The notes below the pieces were generated by a model. That model made no database searches and was not told the DNA's origin. It saw only the letters and a list, made by a program, of their open reading frames with translations. Below, piece after piece: positions 27,457 to 36,626 of a DNA stretch of 64,000 bases. Each line of letters opens with the position of its first letter. The first letter of the stretch is position 1. The stretch is from Thiomicrorhabdus sp. Milos-T2 (GTDB taxonomy: Bacteria; Pseudomonadota; Gammaproteobacteria; Thiomicrospirales; Thiomicrospiraceae): positions 1,448,917-1,512,916 of the forward strand of contig NZ_KL370891.1 in assembly GCF_000702325.1 (NCBI RefSeq), in the 5' to 3' direction. The translations under genes were made by a program, and so were the position numbers.

Positions 27457-28572
27457 TTAGTCTTTTTTCTCAATAACTTCGGTAATTTCAAGACCAAAAC
27501 CACTTAAAGCTGTCATGCGCCATGCAGAGCCGATAATCTTTAATTTTTTAATCCCTAAATCGGCAATGATTTGAGCTCCTAAACCATAGGTTTTAGTGTC
27601 ATCTTCAGAGATTCTCTCGGGGGATTTAACCCCCATATCTTTCATCTGATATTGCTGAATTTTGTCTAATAGTTCAGCCGCCTCTTCATTTTTACGCAAT
27701 ACAACAATGGCTCCACAACCTTCTTCTGCGACTTGCTCCATTGCTTTATCTAAAGACCAACCACACTCTTGGCGTTGTGAGCCAAATGCATCGCACAAAG
27801 TATCTAGCATATGAACACGTACAGCGGTGGGTTGCGCACTATCAATATTACCGTAGACCAAAGCAAAGTGTGCTTTCTGTTCTAAGATATCTTGATAGCC
27901 AATCAGTTTAAAATCACCAAATTGAGTTGGAAATTTACATTCTGAAACGCGTTCTATCGTTTTTTCATTTTGCAAACGATACTCAATTAAATCGGCAATC
28001 GTTCCAATTTTTAAACCATGCTCAGCCGCATAACCTTCAAGGTCTTCACGACGCGCCATTGAACCATCTTCATTCATGATCTCAACAATAACAGAAGCTG
28101 CTTCTAAACCCGATAAACGAGCTAAATCACAACCCGCTTCAGTATGCCCTGCACGAGTTAGAACCCCACCGGGTTGAGCCATTAACGGAAAAATATGACC
28201 TGGCGTTACAATATCAGCAGGACCAGCATTCTCCGCCACTGCGGTTTGCACCGTTATGGCTCTATCCGCGGCAGAAATCCCCGTTGTTACCCCTTCAGCC
28301 GCTTCAATTGAAACCGTAAAATTGGTGCCGTTTTGATCAGTATTGTTTGTGACCATCAGTGGTAAGTGCAGTTGATTACAACGCTCTTTGGTAAGTGTTA
28401 AACAAATAAGACCACGGCCATATTTTGCCATAAAGTTAATATCATCAGCACTACATGTACTTGCCGGAACTAAAAGATCACCTTCATTTTCACGGTCTTC
28501 ATCATCCATAAGAATGACCATTTTTCCTTGTTTGTAATCTTCTATAAGTTCTTCTATTGTATTTAATGGCAT
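27457..28572 (-). CDS. ribB: 3,4-dihydroxy-2-butanone 4-phosphate synthase with a degenerate GTP cyclohydrolase II-like domain
   Basis: The N-terminal half (about 1-205) is a complete RibB: metal-binding MDDEDRENEGDL, TRAGHTEAGCDLARL and the closing EGYAAEHGLKIGTIADLIEYR. The C-terminal half aligns with RibA, but the zinc site is broken: the RibA pattern of SEC then RCDC reads here as MLD then RQEC, so two of three cysteines are lost. GTP cyclohydrolase activity is therefore unlikely. This matches proteins described as RibBX. A separate ribA should exist elsewhere in the genome. Confidence 0.88.
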   Translation of the reverse strand: MPLNTIEELIEDYKQGKMVILMDDEDRENEGDLLVPASTCSADDINFMAKYGRGLICLTLTKERCNQLHLPLMVTNNTDQNGTNFTVSIEAAEGVTTGISAADRAITVQTAVAENAGPADIVTPGHIFPLMAQPGGVLTRAGHTEAGCDLARLSGLEAASVIVEIMNEDGSMARREDLEGYAAEHGLKIGTIADLIEYRLQNEKTIERVSECKFPTQFGDFKLIGYQDILEQKAHFALVYGNIDSAQPTAVRVHMLDTLCDAFGSQRQECGWSLDKAMEQVAEEGCGAIVVLRKNEEAAELLDKIQQYQMKDMGVKSPERISEDDTKTYGLGAQIIADLGIKKLKIIGSAWRMTALSGFGLEITEVIEKKD

Positions 28573-28574
28573 GG

Positions 28575-29225
28575 TTATTTGAATCCGTTTTCTGCTAAAA
28601 ATTGTTGGGTTATTGTACCTGTTTGTGATGCCTGCGGTGCGGTCATCATTCTTTCTAAATAGCGCGCCAATAAATCAACTTCTAAATTCACACTTGAACC
28701 AACCTCTAAGTGCTTAATGGTTGTTTCTTGATGGGTATGCGGCACAATATTCACCCCAAAAACGCAATCATCTACTTCATTCACTGTCAGACTAATTCCA
28801 TTAATGCAAATAGAGCCTTTTACGGCAATATATTTAGCGATTTCAAGCGGAGCTTCTACTTCATAACGCCAAGAGCGTGCATCTTGTGAAATTGACTTTA
28901 CCTGGCCAACACCATCAACATGTCCACTGACTAAGTGCCCACCTAATCTATCTTGCAAAGTTAATGCTTTTTCTAAGTTCACAGGCGTTCCTAATGACCA
29001 CTTTCCTGCATTGGTGACATTGAGCGTTTCTCCAGAAACATCTGCTACATAATAATTATCGCCAACCTCAATCGCAGTTAAGCAAATTCCATTTGCCGCA
29101 ATACTATCGCCAATTTGAACATCATGCATGTCAAGTTTGCCCACTTTAATAGTAACTCGCCAATCTCCATCGCGCGGTTCAATGTTTGATATTGCCCCTT
29201 CGGCTTGAATAATTCCTGTAAACAT
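28575..29225 (-). CDS. ribE: Riboflavin synthase alpha subunit
   Basis: Last step of riboflavin synthesis, dismutating lumazine. It has two lumazine-binding barrels: the first starts MFTGIIQAEG and contains IAANGICLTAIE; the second starts after GGHLVSGHVDGVG and contains ICINGISLTVNEV. The C-terminal helix forms the trimer. 216 residues. It starts 12 bp after the ribD stop and ends 2 bp before the ribB-type start. The gene is called ribE or ribC in different species. Confidence 0.96.
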   Translation of the reverse strand: MFTGIIQAEGAISNIEPRDGDWRVTIKVGKLDMHDVQIGDSIAANGICLTAIEVGDNYYVADVSGETLNVTNAGKWSLGTPVNLEKALTLQDRLGGHLVSGHVDGVGQVKSISQDARSWRYEVEAPLEIAKYIAVKGSICINGISLTVNEVDDCVFGVNIVPHTHQETTIKHLEVGSSVNLEVDLLARYLERMMTAPQASQTGTITQQFLAENGFK

Positions 29226-29237
29226 TATTGTTATCCC

Positions 29238-30392
29238 TCAGATTAATGTAGTTTGCTTTGGTACCAAAATAATACGAGCATCTTCACCAAAACGATCCAT
29301 AGATTGAATACTTAAATTAATTTTATCATCCATCGTTTCTAAACCCGGTAAAACAAACATAGGTTTAGCCATATTACCCATTAGCGAAGGTGCAATAAAA
29401 GAATGTATTTCATTGACCAGGCCTGACAGAATGAATGCGCCAGCAACAATAGCACCGGATTCAACCATCACATCATTAATTTGCTCAGCTTCCGCTAAAT
29501 AGCGCAAAATGGATTCAATATCTAAACGATCATTTTCAGCAGAAACCGCAACTATTTCCACACCTTTAGCATGAATTGCATCTACAATTTCTGAACTACG
29601 CTCTACCGTTTCAAGAGAAGTCATTAAAATAGTTCGACCAGGTAAACTCAGCATTTTGGCATCTAAAGGCATGCTTAAATGGGGGTCTAACACAACACGA
29701 ATGGGGTGACAATTGTCTTGATTTAAATTGAGCTTAGCTAATTCATTATCGGTTAAACGTACAGTTAAACTTGGATTATCTGCCAATACCGTTCCTATTC
29801 CAGTAATGAGCGCACCACAACGGGCTCTCATTCTGTGAACTTCTAAACGTGATTCTTCACCAGTTATCCAATAACTTTCACCATTTTCCATTGCGGTACG
29901 ACCATCTAAGCTACTGGCCATTTTTAATCTTACAAATGGTAACTGTTTTTCCATCTTTCTAATAAATCCTAAATTGATTTGTTTAGCTTCCGCTTCCAAA
30001 ACACCCACTAAAACTTCAATACCGGCTTTTCGAATACGCTCTATACCTTGCCCTGAAACCATCGGGTTAGGGTCTTGCATTGCCACCACAACCCTACTGA
30101 CTTGCGCTTCAATTAAGCCATCTGCGCAAGGAGGCGTTCTACCAAAATGTGAACACGGCTCTAAAGTAACATAAGCAGTAGCGCCTTTCGCCTTATCGCC
30201 TGCATTCGCTAAAGCCACTCGCTCTGCATGCGGTTGCCCCGCTTTTTGGTGCCAGCCTTCACCAACCACAACACCGTCTTTAACTAAGACACAACCCACA
30301 GCTGGATTTGGCTTAGTAGAGTACAAGCCCTTTTTTGCTAAATCAATAGCTTGTTGCATATAAAGCAAATCGGCAGAAGAGACTAATGACAT
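29238..30392 (-). CDS. ribD: Riboflavin biosynthesis deaminase-reductase RibD
   Basis: Bifunctional enzyme. The N-terminal pyrimidine deaminase (about 1-150) has zinc ligands in PHAERVALANAG and EPCSHFGRTPPCADGLI. The C-terminal reductase domain (about 155-380) has MASSLDGRTAM and the NADPH-binding VMVESGAIVAGAFI. 384 residues. A 10/12 match to the palindrome occurs at 29416-29427, read as LSGL. Only 13 bp separate it from nrdR upstream. Confidence 0.96.
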   Translation of the reverse strand: MSLVSSADLLYMQQAIDLAKKGLYSTKPNPAVGCVLVKDGVVVGEGWHQKAGQPHAERVALANAGDKAKGATAYVTLEPCSHFGRTPPCADGLIEAQVSRVVVAMQDPNPMVSGQGIERIRKAGIEVLVGVLEAEAKQINLGFIRKMEKQLPFVRLKMASSLDGRTAMENGESYWITGEESRLEVHRMRARCGALITGIGTVLADNPSLTVRLTDNELAKLNLNQDNCHPIRVVLDPHLSMPLDAKMLSLPGRTILMTSLETVERSSEIVDAIHAKGVEIVAVSAENDRLDIESILRYLAEAEQINDVMVESGAIVAGAFILSGLVNEIHSFIAPSLMGNMAKPMFVLPGLETMDDKINLSIQSMDRFGEDARIILVPKQTTLI

Positions 30393-30405
30393 TTATTTTC
30401 CTAAA

Positions 30406-30870
30406 TTATTTGGCTGTAGTGACTTTTACCAAACGCTCTATCTCTTCTCTAAAAGCATTCACATCTTGAAAAGAACGGTACACAGAAGCAAAACGAACAT
30501 AGGCAACCTGGTCTAGCTCACGAAGAGAGTCCATTACCCATTCACCCAATTGCGAAGAAGGAATTTCCCTCACTCCTTCAGACATTAAACGTTTTGTTAT
30601 TTGGCTTGCCACATGATCAATAGCATCACTAGAAACAGGACGTTTTTCAAGGGCTTTTATCAACCCCGCACGAACTTTAGACTCATCAAATTTCTCACGA
30701 TTCCCATCGCTTTTAACCACTCGAGGCAAAGACAATTCAGCAGATTCATAGGTGGTAAAGCGCTCTCCGCAGTGAATACATTCTCTACGACGGCGAACTT
30801 GAACACCCTCTGTTGCCAGACGTGAATCAATGACCTTTGTATCCGCTGCATTACAAAAAGGACAGTGCAT
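30406..30870 (-). CDS. nrdR: Transcriptional repressor NrdR
   Basis: ATP/dATP-sensing repressor of ribonucleotide reductase genes. It has an N-terminal zinc ribbon (CPFC ... CIHCGERF) and an ATP-cone domain ([21 protein letters not shown]). I start it at the ATG at 30870, with an AGGAG site before it. A longer frame back to 30945 would run through the upstream terminator hairpin and add 25 residues foreign to the family. It heads the rib genes, as in many gammaproteobacteria. Confidence 0.95.
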   Translation of the reverse strand: MHCPFCNAADTKVIDSRLATEGVQVRRRRECIHCGERFTTYESAELSLPRVVKSDGNREKFDESKVRAGLIKALEKRPVSSDAIDHVASQITKRLMSEGVREIPSSQLGEWVMDSLRELDQVAYVRFASVYRSFQDVNAFREEIERLVKVTTAK

Positions 30871-30911
30871 AAAAACTCCTCTAATAAACCATTTTTTAAA
30901 TTTTAAAAACC

Positions 30912-30939
30912 AAAAAACCACCAGGCCTGGTGGTTTTTT
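30912..30939 (-). terminator. Terminator-like 28-bp palindrome carrying ACCAGGCCTGGT
   Basis: A perfect 28-bp palindrome: six A, then CC, the 12-bp palindrome (30920-30931), GG and six T. The T run follows the hairpin on both strands. It sits between glyA and nrdR and so probably ends glyA transcription. This is the clearest case of the repeat serving as a terminator stem. Confidence 0.8.
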
Positions 30940-31003
30940 AGTCATTGTTTAGTCATAAACAAGCTAAACTCGGTTTGATTATCCAAACCGAAGTTAGCAT
31001 TCT

Positions 31004-32275
31004 TTACTTATAAACAGGTTTAGCTTCGCATAAAGCAGAAACTTTAGAACGTACTTCAGCAATAACGGCTTCATCCCAAGTTTCTTTTTCTTGGTCACAT
31101 GCATCAATAACATCACACATCCAGGTTGCTAAGTTAGTGCAATCTTCTTCATTAAAATCACGAGTAGTCGCTGCTGCTGTCCCTACACGAATACCTGAAG
31201 TAACGAATGGTGACATTGGATCATTAGGTACTGAGTTTTTATTAACAGTAATGTGAGCTTCATCTAATGCTTTATCAACCAATTTACCGGTTAACCCTTT
31301 TTCAATCAGGCTGACTAAGAACAGGTGGTTTTCTGTACCACCAGAAATAACATCACAACCACGCGACATAAATACTTTAGCCATCGCTTGGGCATTTTTT
31401 ACTACGTTTTCACAATAGCTATTCCAAGATGGTTCTAGACACTCTTTAAAGGCAACCGCTTTAGCTGCCATTACATGAACTAAAGGCCCGCCTTGACTAC
31501 CAGGGAAAATAGCTGAATTGAACTTTTTCTCTAAATCAGGATTTGATTTACAAATAATTAAACCACCCCGAGGTCCACGTAAAGTTTTGTGCGTAGTGGT
31601 CGTACAAACGTCTGCAAATGGAACTGGGCTTGGGTAGACACCACCAGCAACTAAACCAGCAACATGAGCCATATCTACTAACAAGTAAGCCCCAACTGAG
31701 TCTGCAATTTCACGGAACTTTGCCCAATCAACTACTTGAGAATAGGCCGAGAAACCAGCAATAATCATTTTCGGCTTATGCTCATTGGCTAATGCTTGAA
31801 CCTCATCATAATCAATCTTGCCTGAAACGGGATCAATACCGTATTGAACAGCTTTGTATAATTTACCTGAAAAACTCACATGAGAACCGTGAGTTAAGTG
31901 TCCACCATGAGCAAGGCTCATACCTAAAACCGTATCACCCGCTTCTAGAAGCGCTAAATAAACGGCCGCATTTGCCTGAGAACCAGAGTGAGGTTGAACG
32001 TTTGCATAGTCAGCACCAAATAATTCTTTAGCGCGATCAATTGCCGCTTGCTCAGCCACATCTGCATATTCACAACCACCATAGTAGCGCTTACCAGGAT
32101 AACCTTCAGCGTACTTGTTTGTGAAATAGGAACCTTGAGCTTCCATAACACGTGGGCTAGTGTAGTTTTCAGATGCAATTAACTCAATATGAGATTCTTG
32201 GCGTTTTTCTTCATTTTTAATTGCATCCGCAATTAAATCGTCATAGCCAGCGATGGTCATTGATTTTGTGAACAT
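31004..32275 (-). CDS. glyA: Serine hydroxymethyltransferase GlyA
   Basis: PLP enzyme that interconverts serine and glycine and feeds one-carbon units to folate. The PLP-lysine motif [13 protein letters not shown] is present, as are [20 protein letters not shown] and [10 protein letters not shown] use the ATG at 32275 ([12 protein letters not shown]), which has a GGAGA site about 9 bp before it, rather than the upstream in-frame ATG at 32296. 423 residues. Confidence 0.95.
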   Translation of the reverse strand: MFTKSMTIAGYDDLIADAIKNEEKRQESHIELIASENYTSPRVMEAQGSYFTNKYAEGYPGKRYYGGCEYADVAEQAAIDRAKELFGADYANVQPHSGSQANAAVYLALLEAGDTVLGMSLAHGGHLTHGSHVSFSGKLYKAVQYGIDPVSGKIDYDEVQALANEHKPKMIIAGFSAYSQVVDWAKFREIADSVGAYLLVDMAHVAGLVAGGVYPSPVPFADVCTTTTHKTLRGPRGGLIICKSNPDLEKKFNSAIFPGSQGGPLVHVMAAKAVAFKECLEPSWNSYCENVVKNAQAMAKVFMSRGCDVISGGTENHLFLVSLIEKGLTGKLVDKALDEAHITVNKNSVPNDPMSPFVTSGIRVGTAAATTRDFNEEDCTNLATWMCDVIDACDQEKETWDEAVIAEVRSKVSALCEAKPVYK

Positions 32276-32525
32276 TTTTACGGTTCTCCGTTTCAAAAAG
32301 ATCGAATATTTTCAAAGAGGAAGATTTTACCTTTTTTACAGCAAATAGCCAAATGTAATCTAGCAATTAACCACCATTTAACCACTATATGTAGTGCATC
32401 TGATAAAATCTTCACTGATATAAAGCTTTGTGCTTTATATAATGACTATTTTTAGTTAAAGTTTCTTAAAATAAATTTATACATATCATTTACAAAACAA
32501 ATATCAATCATAGTTAGGAAATTAC

Positions 32526-34196
32526 ATGGCTCAGTTTGTATATACCATGAACCGCGTGGGTAAAGTGGTTCCACCAAACAGACACATATTAAAAGACATC
32601 TCTTTATCATTTTTTCCAGGCGCTAAAATTGGCGTATTAGGTCTAAATGGTTCAGGTAAATCAACCCTATTAAAAATTATGGCAGGGATTGATAGCGACA
32701 TTATCGGTGAAGCACGACCACAACCCGGCATTAAAATTGGGTATTTAGCTCAAGAACCTCAACTTGATGAAAATAAAACCGTGCGTGGCAATATCGAAGA
32801 AGCTGTATCAGAAGTTAAAGATGCACTCGCTGAACTAGATGCGGTTTATGCTGCTTATGCCGAACCAGATGCTGACTTCGATGCCCTTGCTAAAAAACAG
32901 GCCGAAATTGAAGATATTATTCAAGCAAAAGATGGTCACAATATTGAACGTACCTTAGAGATTGCCGCAGAAGCTCTGCGATTACCTGACTGGGACTCAG
33001 AAGTTACACACTTGTCTGGTGGTGAAAAACGTCGTGTTGCATTATGCAAACTGCTTTTAGAAAAACCAGATATGCTTTTGCTCGACGAGCCAACCAACCA
33101 CTTGGATGCAGAATCTATTGCTTGGCTGGAGCGTTTTTTACTGGACTTCCCAGGAACCGTCGTCGCCATTACTCACGATAGATATTTCTTAGACAATGCC
33201 GCTCAATGGATTTTAGAATTAGACCGTGGTGAAGGAATTCCTTACGAGGGTAACTACTCCTCTTGGCTTGATCAAAAAGAGAAACGTTTAGAACAAGAAT
33301 CCAAATCTGAAGCTGCTCGCATGAAAACCATCAAAAACGAACTTGAATGGGTGCGCTCTAACGCTAAAGGTCGCCATGCAAAATCTAAAGCTCGAATGAC
33401 TCGCTTTGAAGAACTAAGCAGTCAAGAGTCTCAAAAACGTAACGAGACCAGTGAAATTTTTATCCCTGTGGCGGAACGCTTAGGTGAAAAAGTAATTGAA
33501 GTTAACCATATCTCAAAAGGATTTGGAGACCGCTTATTAATTGACGACTTAGATTTCCGATTACCACAAGGAGGGATTGTTGGAATTATTGGTGCCAACG
33601 GTGCAGGTAAATCGACCCTTTTTAAAATGTTAACCGGCCAAGAACAGCCCGACAGTGGTTCGATTGAATTTGGTGAAACGGTTAACCTTTCTTATGTTGA
33701 CCAGAGTCGTGATGCTTTAAATGACAAAAAATCGGTATGGGAAGAAATCTCTGAAGGAGATGAAGTTTTTATGGTCGGTAATACGGAGGTAAACTCACGT
33801 GCCTACTGTAGTCGTTTTAACTTTAGAGGTGGAGACCAACAAAAGAAAATTGGCCAACTTTCAGGTGGTGAACGTAACCGAGTACATCTAGCTAAAACTT
33901 TACGCAGTGGCGGTAATTTATTGTTATTAGATGAACCCACAAACGATTTAGACGTTGAAACTTTACGTGCTTTAGAAGAAGCTCTGCTTGAGTTTGCAGG
34001 TTGTGCCGTGGTAATTTCCCACGATCGTTGGTTCTTAGATAGAATTGCAACACATATGCTTGCTTTTGAAGGTGATTCACATGTAGAGTGGTTTGAAGGT
34101 AACTTCTCCGATTATGAAGAAGACTTAAAACGCCGTAAAGGGTCAGATGCAGCACAACCTCACAGAATTAAATACAAGCCCATTTCAAAGGATTAG
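32526..34196 (+). CDS. ettA: Energy-dependent translational throttle protein EttA (ABC-F)
   Basis: Ribosome-associated ATPase that gates the first peptide bond according to energy state. Two ABC domains: Walker A GLNGSGKST (39-47) and GANGAGKST, signatures LSGGEKRRVAL and LSGGERNRVHL, and Walker B with DEPTNHLD and DEPTNDLD. The EttA arm and the linker (EWVRSNAKGRHAKSKARM) are present, with no membrane domain. 556 residues. The PAS-GGDEF gene starts 3 bp after its stop. Confidence 0.95.
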   Translation: MAQFVYTMNRVGKVVPPNRHILKDISLSFFPGAKIGVLGLNGSGKSTLLKIMAGIDSDIIGEARPQPGIKIGYLAQEPQLDENKTVRGNIEEAVSEVKDALAELDAVYAAYAEPDADFDALAKKQAEIEDIIQAKDGHNIERTLEIAAEALRLPDWDSEVTHLSGGEKRRVALCKLLLEKPDMLLLDEPTNHLDAESIAWLERFLLDFPGTVVAITHDRYFLDNAAQWILELDRGEGIPYEGNYSSWLDQKEKRLEQESKSEAARMKTIKNELEWVRSNAKGRHAKSKARMTRFEELSSQESQKRNETSEIFIPVAERLGEKVIEVNHISKGFGDRLLIDDLDFRLPQGGIVGIIGANGAGKSTLFKMLTGQEQPDSGSIEFGETVNLSYVDQSRDALNDKKSVWEEISEGDEVFMVGNTEVNSRAYCSRFNFRGGDQQKKIGQLSGGERNRVHLAKTLRSGGNLLLLDEPTNDLDVETLRALEEALLEFAGCAVVISHDRWFLDRIATHMLAFEGDSHVEWFEGNFSDYEEDLKRRKGSDAAQPHRIKYKPISKD

Positions 34197-34199
34197 AGC

Positions 34200-35111
34200 A
34201 TGACTGAAATTCTTACTACAGCCTCCCATATAGAAGCTATTGCAAATGCAATGCCTGACCCTATTTTTGTTATGGGTCAAGATGGAACTTATCTAGATAT
34301 TGTTGGCGGACAAGCTCGTAACCTTTATGCTGATGGTTCAACTCTTATAGGTAAAAACTACCATCAAGTATTACCAGAACAAATGGCTAACCGCTTTTTA
34401 AAAGTGGTTCAAAGAGCCATCGCTTCAGGACAATTGCAAGAAATCGAATACCAACTTGCAAATGATGAAGTAGAAGGTGTTGAAGCCGGCCCTAAAGGTG
34501 GTCAATGGTATGAAGCGCGTGTATATCCGGTTAGTGATGGAACTTATGAACAACCTGCTGTTATTTGGTTAGCCATTAACATTACCAGCCGTAAATATAT
34601 GGAAGAGCAAATAGAACACCTCTCTTCTACTGACCCGCTAACGAGCCTATTTAACCGTGACTTCTTTTTAGGTTTAGTGGATGAAGAACTCAACAAAGCG
34701 CGCTTAAATAATAAGGCGCTGTCATTAGCTAAAATCAATCTTGATTGCTTTAAACGTATAACGGATGGTCATGGTCATGAAATGGGTGACAAAGCAATAC
34801 TAACCGCCGCTCACGCTATTCAAAACGTAGTTAAAGAGCTGGGCTATATTGGACGCCTAAGCTGTGACCAATTTATGATACTGCTGCCTGAAGTTAAAGC
34901 CGTAGATGCTTTTCGTATTGCAAAACTTGCGCAAGAAACCATCTCATCGCAAACCATTAAACTTGAAGATGGTCAAACCACTTGTTTAACCAGTCATGCA
35001 GGTATCACAGAATTACGCAACAACGAAGAGGACAGCCAAGTATTATTTAAACGTGTTAATGAAGCTATTCAAGCCGCCGAAGGTACTCGTGATATTACTC
35101 GTATTATGTAA
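34200..35111 (+). CDS. PAS and degenerate GGDEF domain protein
   Basis: An N-terminal PAS domain (about 8-133) is followed by a GGDEF fold beginning at STDPLTSLFNRDFF. In place of the catalytic GGDEF the sequence reads SCDQF (RLSCDQFMILLP), so two glycines and the Glu are lost, while the substrate-side TDGHGHEMGD is kept. It is thus probably not an active diguanylate cyclase and may act by binding nucleotide or a partner. No membrane segment. It follows ettA with a 3-bp gap, so they are surely co-transcribed. Confidence 0.85.
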   Translation: MTEILTTASHIEAIANAMPDPIFVMGQDGTYLDIVGGQARNLYADGSTLIGKNYHQVLPEQMANRFLKVVQRAIASGQLQEIEYQLANDEVEGVEAGPKGGQWYEARVYPVSDGTYEQPAVIWLAINITSRKYMEEQIEHLSSTDPLTSLFNRDFFLGLVDEELNKARLNNKALSLAKINLDCFKRITDGHGHEMGDKAILTAAHAIQNVVKELGYIGRLSCDQFMILLPEVKAVDAFRIAKLAQETISSQTIKLEDGQTTCLTSHAGITELRNNEEDSQVLFKRVNEAIQAAEGTRDITRIM

Positions 35112-35188
35112 TGTATTAAGTAATGTACTAACGTAATATAAAGGCATGAATCCAAGTTCTATTATTGACTATAGTTAGGAGAAAAATT

Positions 35189-35680
35189 ATGTTAAAAACA
35201 ATATTAAAAGGCTTTACTGCTTTTAGCTTAAGCCTATTGATGGCTTTCCCTCTAACGACTCAAGCGGCAGATGATGGTGCCAAAGTGGTTTATCATGTAG
35301 ATTTTAAAGATCCTACGCGTTATTCAGCCACCTTAACTTCAATTAATAACATCTTAAACTTCTATGATTCTGAATTAATGGAAGCCGATGTGCATTTAGT
35401 TTTTGTAGGTTACGGCTTACGATTTACAACAGACGATAATTTAAAAGGCACGCCTTATGAAGCTGATAAAGCTCTCTTGGATAGACGAGCTGAACTTAAA
35501 GGTCGTTTAGATGCATTAATTAACGTTCGCGGTGTTAAGGTGGAGTTATGTGATAAAACACGTGATGAAGTTGGCTTACCGCAAAGTAACGTATACAAAG
35601 GAATTGAATTTACACCTTCAGGAGTGGCAAAAATCGCGATTTTACAAAGTGAAGGTTATGCCTATCTTAAAGTTCAATAA
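35189..35680 (+). CDS. Secreted DsrE-like protein
   Basis: Signal peptide of about 25 residues (LKGFTAFSLSLLMAFPLTTQAADD), then a domain resembling the DsrE/DsrF-like family: KVVYHVDFKDPTRYSATLTSINNILNFY, then VHLVFVGYGLRF and a conserved Cys in VKVELCDKTRDE. Periplasmic members are common in sulfur oxidisers, but no function can be given. The ATG at 35189 has a TAGGAG site; an in-frame ATG at 35165 lacks one. A palindrome hairpin 47 bp after the stop may end transcription. Confidence 0.75.
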   Translation: MLKTILKGFTAFSLSLLMAFPLTTQAADDGAKVVYHVDFKDPTRYSATLTSINNILNFYDSELMEADVHLVFVGYGLRFTTDDNLKGTPYEADKALLDRRAELKGRLDALINVRGVKVELCDKTRDEVGLPQSNVYKGIEFTPSGVAKIAILQSEGYAYLKVQ

Positions 35681-35728
35681 TTAAATATAAACACCACTTC
35701 CTTAATTTTAAGGAAGTGAAAAGAAACA

Positions 35729-35740
35729 ACCAGGCCTGGT
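35729..35740. repeat. ACCAGGCCTGGT palindrome after the DsrE-like gene
   Basis: Perfect copy, extended to a 16-bp palindrome (35727-35742) and followed by ATTTTGATT, so it may act as a terminator. Another perfect hairpin (CACTTCCTTAA / TTAAGGAAGTG, 35695-35718) lies just before it. Confidence 0.9.
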
Positions 35741-35926
35741 TGATTTTGATTAACTGATTATTTAGTAGCCGTCAAATAGTAGCCCTCAAAATTAAAAAAG
35801 GCTAATTCAAAATACTTACTACATACTTGAGTTCAGCATAAATTTCACTGTTACCGGTTTCTTTCAGATTACTCCCCCACTATAATAAATAGACAATTTA
35901 CTAAAAAATGTACCCTTTAATAAAAC

Positions 35927-36397
35927 ATGAAATCGATACTAAAACCTATACTTATTATGGCGTTAATTCAACACTCATTACCCATTATGGCAAATGATAA
36001 TAGTGATATTGAAAAACCCATAAAGAGCAATACCTACGATTTAGTAAATAATCTAAACAGTACATTAAAAGAACAACTTCATAGCAATACAATTCCTGGT
36101 ATTAAAGAAGTTTCTACCATTCAAAAAAACCAACAAATCATCGTTCAAATCATCCATGACCCAAAAATTTGCTATAGCAATCTTATTAACGGTATTGCTC
36201 AATCAGCAAGCCGAGTTAATGGCGTAAACTTTCAAAACAGCTTTACGCTCGATATTATTGATAGCTACTGTAAAACAGACCTTTTTTACACCATTCAAAG
36301 CAAAGGTTTAGAGAAAGACGTCGTGGTGCAATACGAAGACCTTGCAGGCAATAACGTAGCGATTCATAAAATTAATAAACAACTATGTCATATTTAA
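35927..36397 (+). CDS. Unassigned secreted protein, 156 aa
   Basis: I do not recognise this family. A hydrophobic N terminus (MKSILKPILIMALIQHSLPIMAND) looks like a cleaved signal peptide with the cut near MAN. The mature part has three cysteines, in KICYSN, DSYCKT and KQLCHI, and no named motif. It may be a periplasmic beta-rich domain. It is single, with a palindrome repeat following its stop codon. Confidence 0.55.
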   Translation: MKSILKPILIMALIQHSLPIMANDNSDIEKPIKSNTYDLVNNLNSTLKEQLHSNTIPGIKEVSTIQKNQQIIVQIIHDPKICYSNLINGIAQSASRVNGVNFQNSFTLDIIDSYCKTDLFYTIQSKGLEKDVVVQYEDLAGNNVAIHKINKQLCHI

Positions 36398-36458
36398 TCT
36401 TATTGCCCTTCTCCTTACTTTCTCTTATTAATTTTCCTTCTTCTTAATTTCATAAACT

Positions 36459-36470
36459 ACCAGGCCTGGT
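36459..36470. repeat. ACCAGGCCTGGT palindrome between two converging genes
   Basis: Perfect copy with T/A flanks (14 bp), 62 bp after the unassigned secreted-protein gene. Confidence 0.9.
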
Positions 36471-36574
36471 AAAATCAATTAATCAACAATAGTTAGCCCT
36501 CGACAAACTCTAAGAAACTTTTTTACCACACTCTTGCCAAGATTTCTCTAACTTTATATCTTAATAGCAGATAC

Positions 36575-36602
36575 AAAAAAACCGGCGTATAGCCGGTTTT
36601 TT
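36575..36602. terminator. Terminator after soxB
   Basis: Stem AACCGGC / GCCGGTT between an A run and a T run, so it can act in both directions. It lies just past the soxB stop. Confidence 0.85.
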
Positions 36603-36626
36603 ATGGTGCGTTAAATAGCTTTTAAA

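Noticed and set aside
27061-30405. FMN riboswitch upstream of the rib genes
   Set aside because: No conserved RFN sequence blocks were found in the intergenic stretches, and the gaps are either tiny or filled by a miniature element.
30870-30945. N-terminal extension of nrdR by 25 residues
   Set aside because: It would be translated from the terminator hairpin between glyA and nrdR; NrdR proteins start at the zinc ribbon MHCPFC.
34200-35111. Active diguanylate cyclase
   Set aside because: The GGDEF motif is replaced by SCDQF, which lacks the residues needed for catalysis.
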